A program made the position numbers and the translations under genes. A stretch of 64,000 nucleotides of DNA from CABZJG01 sp965659715 (GTDB lineage: Bacteria; Pseudomonadota; Alphaproteobacteria; Rhodobacterales; Rhodobacteraceae): NCBI GenBank assembly GCA_965659715.1, contig CBFHXE010000003.1:1-64000 (forward strand), written 5' to 3'. Of this stretch, positions 59,239 to 64,000 are shown one piece after another. The notes beneath the pieces were generated by a model that had not been told where the DNA came from, ran no database searches, and worked only from the letters and a program-made list of their open reading frames with translations. Numbering within the stretch: the first letter of the stretch is position 1; every line of letters begins with the position of its first letter.

Positions 59239-61401
59239 ATGGCAGGCAACCACAAACCGACCAAACCGCTGGTCGCCGACAATCGATATCCGAAGCGCCG
59301 CGGCGCTGGCGGCGCACCAAAGGTGAACGCCTCTAAAAAGACAAGCCGGTCACCAAAGCAAAAGCCCAAAGGCAATCTGATCACCCGGTTTATCAAGTGG
59401 CTTTTCCGGCTGATTTGGAAATTGATATGGGCAGTGCTGTGGCGCACCAGCCTAACCATTGCTGTGCTAGTTTGCCTTGCAATCGGCTATGTGTGGTTCA
59501 GCCTGCCACCCGTAGGCGAGCTTTTGGATGGTCGAGCGCGGGGGTCTGTTACCCTGCTTGATTATCAAGACGAAATCTTTGCGTGGCGCGGGGATCAATT
59601 TGGCGGTGTTATCGACGCAAAGTCAGTCTCTCCCCATTTAAAAAACGCGGTTGTCGCAACAGAGGACAAACGCTTTTATCGCCATTTTGGTCTCAGCCCA
59701 CGTGGCATTGCCAGCGCAGTCAGGATAAACCTAAGCGAAGGCCGCGGACCGCTATCCGGTCATGGCGGATCAACAATCACCCAACAGTCCGCAAAATTGC
59801 TGTGCCTCGGCGTGCCCTATGACCAAAACCGCTGGGCAAGCGAACGCGAATATGAAGCCGATTGCCGCCAAGGATCACTATGGCGCAAAGTTAAAGAAGC
59901 AATCTATGCGCTCGCGATGGAGGCCAAATACAGCAAAGACGATATTTTGACGATTTACCTAAACCGGGCCTTTCTGGGCGCCGGCGCTCGCGGATTTGAA
60001 GCTGCAGCACAGCGCTACTTTGGCCGGTCGGCGGCCGATGTTAACCCGGCAGAAGCCGCCATGCTTGCTGGTTTACTTGTTGCGCCGACCCGTTATGCAC
60101 CAACCAATAACCTGACGCGGTCACAAAATCGGGCGGGTGTGATTATCGGCTTGATGGAAGAGCAATCCTACCTCAGCGCACAAGAAGCCGCCGCCGCGCG
60201 GCAAAAACCCGCCGTGCTATCGCCCGCAGCCGAAGCCAACGCGGGTGGATATTTTGCAGATTGGGTGATGGAAAGCGGACCGCTTTTCTTTACCCGAAAC
60301 ACCACTGAAGATGTGAAGATTAAAACCACGCTTGACCCTACCATCCAAAGGGCGGCGGAAGAGGCGCTAGAGTATGTTTTCACGGATCTGGTCAAAACAG
60401 GCTCTGAAGCGCAGGCCGCTATCGTGGTCATGTCGGCCGATGGCGCCGTGCGCGCGATGGTGGGCGGGCGCAAGCTAAAAGTTTCTGGCGCCTTTAACCG
60501 AGCCACCCAAGCGCTGCGCCAAACCGGCTCTGCTTTTAAACCCTTTGTCTATGCCACAGCGCTAGAACTAGGCTATTCGCCGCTCGACACGCTTGATGAC
60601 ACCCCTTTGACACTGACGATCCCCGGCTCCGGTGATTGGAGCCCCAAAAATTACTCGGAAGAGTTTTTAGGCACCGTTACCTTAAACGAGGCTCTTACCA
60701 AGTCCCTTAATATTCCGGCCGTGCGTCTTTCAGAAGCCATTGGCCGTGAAAATGTGCGCACAGTGGCCGCTGACTTTGGCCTTGGGACCGATCTGGCCGA
60801 AGGCCCTGCGATTGCACTCGGGGTATCAGAAGCAACACTGATTGATATGGTCGGCGCTTATGCCGGCATCTTAAATGGTGGCTCGGCGGTTACCCCCTAT
60901 GGTCTGCTCGAGCTGCGCTTGAACGACGATGATGAACCTGTAATGGGGGCCGGCGGCGGCATTGGGGAACGGGTAATCCAGCAATCTGCTGCCGAGCAAC
61001 TGGTCTATATGATGGAAAAAGTCGTCGCCGAGGGCACGGGGCAACGCGCCGGGCTAGAGGGCTGGCAAGTGGCCGGCAAAACCGGCACCACGCAAGCGGC
61101 CCGAGATGCCTGGTTTATCGGCTTCACGGCAGATTATGTGGCAGGCGTTTGGATGGGTTATGATGACAACCGCCCCCTCAAGGCGGTCACTGGTGGCGGA
61201 TTGCCTGCACAGATCTGGCATGAAACCATGACCCGAGTACATCAAACGGACATGCCAAAGCCCTTGCCAATGTCTGCGCCGCAGCCACCCGGCGGACCCG
61301 CGCCCACAGGGGGATTTTTCAATCGCAATGATGCCGGTGAGCAGGATCGCCCAAGAGGCGCAATCAACACCCTTTTACGCCGCCTGCTTGGCACCCCCTA
61401 A
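59239..61401 (+). CDS. Class A penicillin-binding protein (glycosyltransferase/transpeptidase)
   Basis: A peptidoglycan synthase of about 720 aa. A basic cytoplasmic tail (KRRGAGGAPKVNASKKTSR) precedes one membrane helix (about residues 70-90). The GT51 domain has ATEDKRFYRHFGLSPRGIA, GGSTITQQSAKLLCL and DILTIYLNRAFLGAGARGFEAAA. The transpeptidase domain has TGSAFKPFVYATAL (SxxK), TKSLNIPAVRL (SxN) and VAGKTGTTQAARDAW (KTG). The C-terminus is proline-rich. ATG 59239 is chosen because family members start near GNxxxxPLVADxRY; TTG 59221 is the alternative. Confidence 0.92.
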   Translation: MAGNHKPTKPLVADNRYPKRRGAGGAPKVNASKKTSRSPKQKPKGNLITRFIKWLFRLIWKLIWAVLWRTSLTIAVLVCLAIGYVWFSLPPVGELLDGRARGSVTLLDYQDEIFAWRGDQFGGVIDAKSVSPHLKNAVVATEDKRFYRHFGLSPRGIASAVRINLSEGRGPLSGHGGSTITQQSAKLLCLGVPYDQNRWASEREYEADCRQGSLWRKVKEAIYALAMEAKYSKDDILTIYLNRAFLGAGARGFEAAAQRYFGRSAADVNPAEAAMLAGLLVAPTRYAPTNNLTRSQNRAGVIIGLMEEQSYLSAQEAAAARQKPAVLSPAAEANAGGYFADWVMESGPLFFTRNTTEDVKIKTTLDPTIQRAAEEALEYVFTDLVKTGSEAQAAIVVMSADGAVRAMVGGRKLKVSGAFNRATQALRQTGSAFKPFVYATALELGYSPLDTLDDTPLTLTIPGSGDWSPKNYSEEFLGTVTLNEALTKSLNIPAVRLSEAIGRENVRTVAADFGLGTDLAEGPAIALGVSEATLIDMVGAYAGILNGGSAVTPYGLLELRLNDDDEPVMGAGGGIGERVIQQSAAEQLVYMMEKVVAEGTGQRAGLEGWQVAGKTGTTQAARDAWFIGFTADYVAGVWMGYDDNRPLKAVTGGGLPAQIWHETMTRVHQTDMPKPLPMSAPQPPGGPAPTGGFFNRNDAGEQDRPRGAINTLLRRLLGTP

Positions 61402-61421
61402 TGGCATCGCGGGCACCAATT

Positions 61422-62036
61422 TTATCCCATTTTTTGCAGATCGGAAATCAGCGCTTTTAGGTCGCCGCGCCGTTGATCCAGCATCGCACCAATCTCTGTG
61501 CGCTCGGTCAGCAGCATATTGATACCTTCCATGAAGATATTGAAAAACAGCGGCCGCCCAGAACGATCAGAGACCAAAAATATAAGCTCCATCTTCGAGC
61601 CACCCCTAAACTCGACAATGGCCTTAACCTCGTAAAAGCTTTTGACAGCTTTCGTCGACCTGACATCAATCTGCCCACCGACGAATTCATTAAATCGCGC
61701 ACCATATTTGCGTGCGAAATAACTTGAAAAAGCTTCCGTGAAAGCCGCCATCTGAGCCGGGGAAGCACTGCGCGCATCGCGCCCAAGAGCATATCGCGCA
61801 ATGGTTTTTACATCTGCGTAGCGCTCAAAAATCTTCTCGAACTCAGCCAGCATAGCAGGTTTGCTTTGGCCCGATTGAATAACCGTATTGATATCATCGA
61901 CCACATTGCCAACAAGTTTTTTGGCTTGAGCTGTGCTGAGTGCCCAACCCGGCGCTGCCGCATGAATACACGCAGCTGCGAGCCCCAAAATAACAGTTCT
62001 GCGCTGCGGTTTATTCTTCGTCAAATAAGTCGTCAT
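61422..62036 (-). CDS. mlaC: MlaC-like phospholipid-binding periplasmic protein
   Basis: A 204-aa exported protein of the Ttg2D/MlaC family that carries phospholipids between MlaA in the outer membrane and the inner-membrane Mla complex. The signal peptide (RRTVILGLAAACIHAAAPGWA) starts with a twin-arginine-like pair. The domain has AKKLVGNVVDDINTVI, FEKIFERYADVKTIARYALGRDARSASPAQMAAFTEAFSSYFARKYG, VKAIVEFRGGSKMELIFLVSD and FNIFMEGINMLLTERTEIGAML. Its start overlaps the end of mlaA by 26 nt. MlaFEDB genes are not in the window. Confidence 0.88.
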   Translation of the reverse strand: MTTYLTKNKPQRRTVILGLAAACIHAAAPGWALSTAQAKKLVGNVVDDINTVIQSGQSKPAMLAEFEKIFERYADVKTIARYALGRDARSASPAQMAAFTEAFSSYFARKYGARFNEFVGGQIDVRSTKAVKSFYEVKAIVEFRGGSKMELIFLVSDRSGRPLFFNIFMEGINMLLTERTEIGAMLDQRRGDLKALISDLQKMG

Positions 62037-62748
62037 AGGGATCAAAATAGACATCCTCTTGTTGGCCACCAAGTTCAAAACGCCGCTGTTGCAGGAATAT
62101 ACCACGCATTTGGGCATAGCTATCCGCGCTTTCATAAAGCACAGAATCAACGGTTCCTGCAAATTGGCCGCGCTGGCTTAGAATGGATCCAACGCGGGTC
62201 GACGTTGCTATTACTTTTTGCTGGGCGGTTGCAAACTGGCCAATCGGGTTAAGAACATAATCAATAGCAGTTCCAACCGCATCACGGCCCGTTGACGGAC
62301 CGAGCAGAGGCAATTCTAGGTATGCACCCTCGCTGACGCCCCAAACATGTAGAGTCTGACCAAAATCTGAACGCCCACCATCAATACCAAACTCCGCAGC
62401 AGGGGCTGCAATACCAGCAATACCAAGCGTGGAATTAATGCCGAATTTTGCAGTATTCTGCACCGCCGATATCAATTCGCCCTGCAGCAGGTCATTCACA
62501 ATATGGCTCGGCACAGAAAGGTTATTTGCCATATTGCCAATCATGGTTTCAACAGAATCGTTCATGGCTCTAGAATACCCAATGGCCAATGGTCGAAAGA
62601 GCGTTTTATCAAGCGCTTTATTGACGGCGTGCGTTTGACGGTTGGTCGATTCATAGGGGTCATGAATATCAGTGATAAGCATTTTAGGGCTGCACGCACT
62701 AAGCGCGACCATAGCAATCGCCAAACACAGCTTATATAAAAAAGCCAT
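62011..62748 (-). CDS. mlaA: MlaA (VacJ) family outer-membrane lipoprotein
   Basis: A lipoprotein of 245 aa that removes phospholipids from the outer leaflet of the outer membrane. The lipobox ALSAC lies at residues 14-18 after a short signal peptide. Family motifs: DPYESTNRQTHAVNKALDKTLFRPLAIGYSRAM, VNDLLQGELISAVQNTAKFGINSTLGIAG, FGQTLHVWGVSEGAYLELPLLGPSTGRDAVG and ALDYVLNPIG-like AIDYVLNPIG. First gene of the mlaA-mlaC pair. ATG 62748 is preferred over one four codons earlier. Confidence 0.92.
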   Translation of the reverse strand: MAFLYKLCLAIAMVALSACSPKMLITDIHDPYESTNRQTHAVNKALDKTLFRPLAIGYSRAMNDSVETMIGNMANNLSVPSHIVNDLLQGELISAVQNTAKFGINSTLGIAGIAAPAAEFGIDGGRSDFGQTLHVWGVSEGAYLELPLLGPSTGRDAVGTAIDYVLNPIGQFATAQQKVIATSTRVGSILSQRGQFAGTVDSVLYESADSYAQMRGIFLQQRRFELGGQQEDVYFDPYDDLFDEE

Positions 62749-62937
62749 TCGTACCACCATTTAACACTGCCGCCAGATCAATCGCACAAAAAAATTTGAT
62801 TCCACTCTAAGTATATATCGCATCAAGGCATGAGTTCCACCCAAGACCCATATCAAAACGAAATGTAATGCACTCTAGCCATAAGTTAAATACTGTGTAA
62901 TACTTTTGAATTATTTCCACCACTTAAGAATATATTT

Positions 62938-64000
62938 ATGGCAATAACATCACACCAATATGGCCGCCAAGAACTGATTAAGGCACGCAATGAAAGCCGT
63001 TGGTTTTACTGGGGTGTCGGCCTATTTAGCTGCTTTGCCAACCTTCTGCTGCTAACCGGCCCGCTTTATATGCTGCAAATCTACGACCGGGTGCTGAGCA
63101 GCCGGTCTGAGGCAACATTGGTGGCTTTGTCGTTGGTGGTTGTTTTTTATATGCCGTGATGGGGCTTTTGGATTTCGCCCGTGGCCGGATCATGGCCCGG
63201 GTTGGAGCGCGGTTTCAGGCGCGGCTGGACCGCCGGGTTTTTGATGCAATGCTGCGCAGATCCGCAGTAAAGCAAGATCCTTTGGCAGCCAGCGCTGCAA
63301 ATGATCTTGAAATGATCCAGCGATTGATGACATCGCCAGTCCTGATGGCCTTTTTCGATCTGCCTTGGACACCCATTTTCCTTTTCGGAATTAGCCTTTT
63401 TCACCCATGGCTAGGGATGTTGGCTCTAAGCGGTGCCGCTATTTTAATCGGTTTTGCCCTGCTCAACCAACTAACCACGCGCGCAGCAGGAACAAAAGCC
63501 AATCAGGCAACCTTTCGCGCGGCGCAAACCGCCGAGCATATGCGCAGCGAAGCTGAAATGATCCGCGCGCTAAACATGTCGTCAGGTGCTTTCGAGCGCT
63601 GGCAAACCCTGCGAAATTCAGCCTTGGTAAATCAACTAAAGAATTCCGATTATGGCGGCGGATTCACAGTCATGATCAAAACATTCCGGCTGTTTCTGCA
63701 ATCCGCGATGCTGGGTCTTGGTGCTTATCTGGTGCTGCAAGAACAGCTCACCCCCGGCGCCATGATCGCCGGATCGATTTTACTTGGCTGCGCCTTGGCC
63801 CCGATTGAACTGGCTGTTGGGCAATGGGCTTTGGTGCAGCGCGGCCGCAAAGGTTGGAAAAACCTGTCCCAGCTTTTAAGCGAAACGCCGCCCAAAACGC
63901 AGCGCACCCCGCTTCCGCTCCCAAAAGCGCAACTTGAATCACAAGCCTTGACCGTGTTTCCCCCAGGCGAACAAACCGCAGCACTTAAATCTTTGAGCTT
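62938..64000 (+). pseudogene. Type I secretion ABC transporter (PrtD-like), frameshifted and cut by the window edge
   Basis: The first frame (62938-63159) reads RQELIKARNESRWFYWGVGLFSCFANLLLLTGPLYMLQIYDRVLSSRS, the start of PrtD/HlyB-like T1SS permease-ATPase proteins, and stops after VVVFYMP. The next frame, entered at the T6 run 63143-63148 by a -1 step, continues without stop to the window end: LYAVMGLLDFARGRIMARVGARFQARLD, FFDLPWTPIFLFGISLFHP, AEHMRSEAEMIRALNM and the start of the ATPase domain. One extra T would restore VVVFLYAVMGLLD. It could be a true mutation, a sequencing error or programmed slippage at T TTT TTA. Confidence 0.8.

Noticed and set aside
1..64000. CRISPR arrays, phage structural genes, toxin-antitoxin pairs, insertion sequences
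   Set aside because: I looked for regularly spaced repeats, transposase motifs and small coupled toxin-like genes and found none that could be supported.

Overview
The window is a contiguous piece of chromosome from an alphaproteobacterium, most likely the Roseobacter group of the Rhodobacteraceae. The evidence is a beta-class CcrM (GANTC) methyltransferase, the order ffh - GNATs - chorismate mutase - rpsP - rimM - trmD - rplS - rpmE, DUF4170 beside a KdtA-like gene and lpxK, an aa3-oxidase subunit IV peptide, ETF-QO, and the pyrB - pseudo-pyrC - plsY block. Base composition is moderate, without the very high GC of Rhodobacter itself; a pelagic Roseobacter lineage is plausible but not proven. 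About 64 protein genes and one tRNA are supported, and coding density is high with many 4-nt ATGA overlaps.

Layout. 1-0.8 kb: end of an ATP synthase F0 operon (atpI, atpB running off the left edge). 1-2.1 kb: an ArsR regulator with a clean operator, convergent with a methyltransferase. 2.3-8.9 kb: translation and secretion block (ffh, three tandem GNATs, chorismate mutase, rpsP with a long acidic tail, a small membrane protein, rimM, trmD, rplS, rpmE). 9.1-11.6 kb: lipid A/Kdo genes. 11.6-15 kb: CoA-transferase, DsbA-like, DciA-like, mutY. 15-18.2 kb: alkB, ccrM, rnhB. 18.26-21.5 kb: a small island bounded by an exact 45-bp repeat of the 3' half of tRNA-Arg(CCT), carrying a D-tartrate dehydratase-like gene, a decayed gene and a second enolase-superfamily gene. 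21.7-30.9 kb: LacI-type regulator, DUF1045, small proteins, TrmN6-like, polyprenyl diphosphate synthase, ispE, a TPR protein, ETF-QO and greA.

30.9-37.2 kb: a membrane-anchored hypothetical protein, a five-gene molybdenum cofactor operon (fdhD-mobA-mobB-unknown-moeA) and azlCD. 37.2-42.9 kb: COX subunit IV, an MBL hydrolase plus acyl-CoA dehydrogenase pair, TsaC/Sua5, YqgE and a DsbD N-domain protein. 42.9-50.2 kb: RND efflux pair, moaB, a UDG-family gene and a DMT exporter. 50.5-53.8 kb: pyrB, a dihydroorotase-like gene lacking its metal ligands, plsY and a Nudix hydrolase. 54-59 kb: alpha/beta hydrolase, HCCA-isomerase-like protein, prs, amtB-glnK. 59.2-62.8 kb: class A PBP, mlaC, mlaA. The window ends in a type I secretion ABC transporter gene interrupted by a -1 frameshift in a T6 run.

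The most notable items are the tRNA-Arg island; a 39-bp repeat found in two intergenic sites and, diverged but in the same reading frame, inside the UDG gene; the T6 frameshift in the secretion ABC gene; a probably non-catalytic dihydroorotase paralogue; and a GANTC cluster in the ccrM promoter. All assignments come from reading the sequence; no database search was run.
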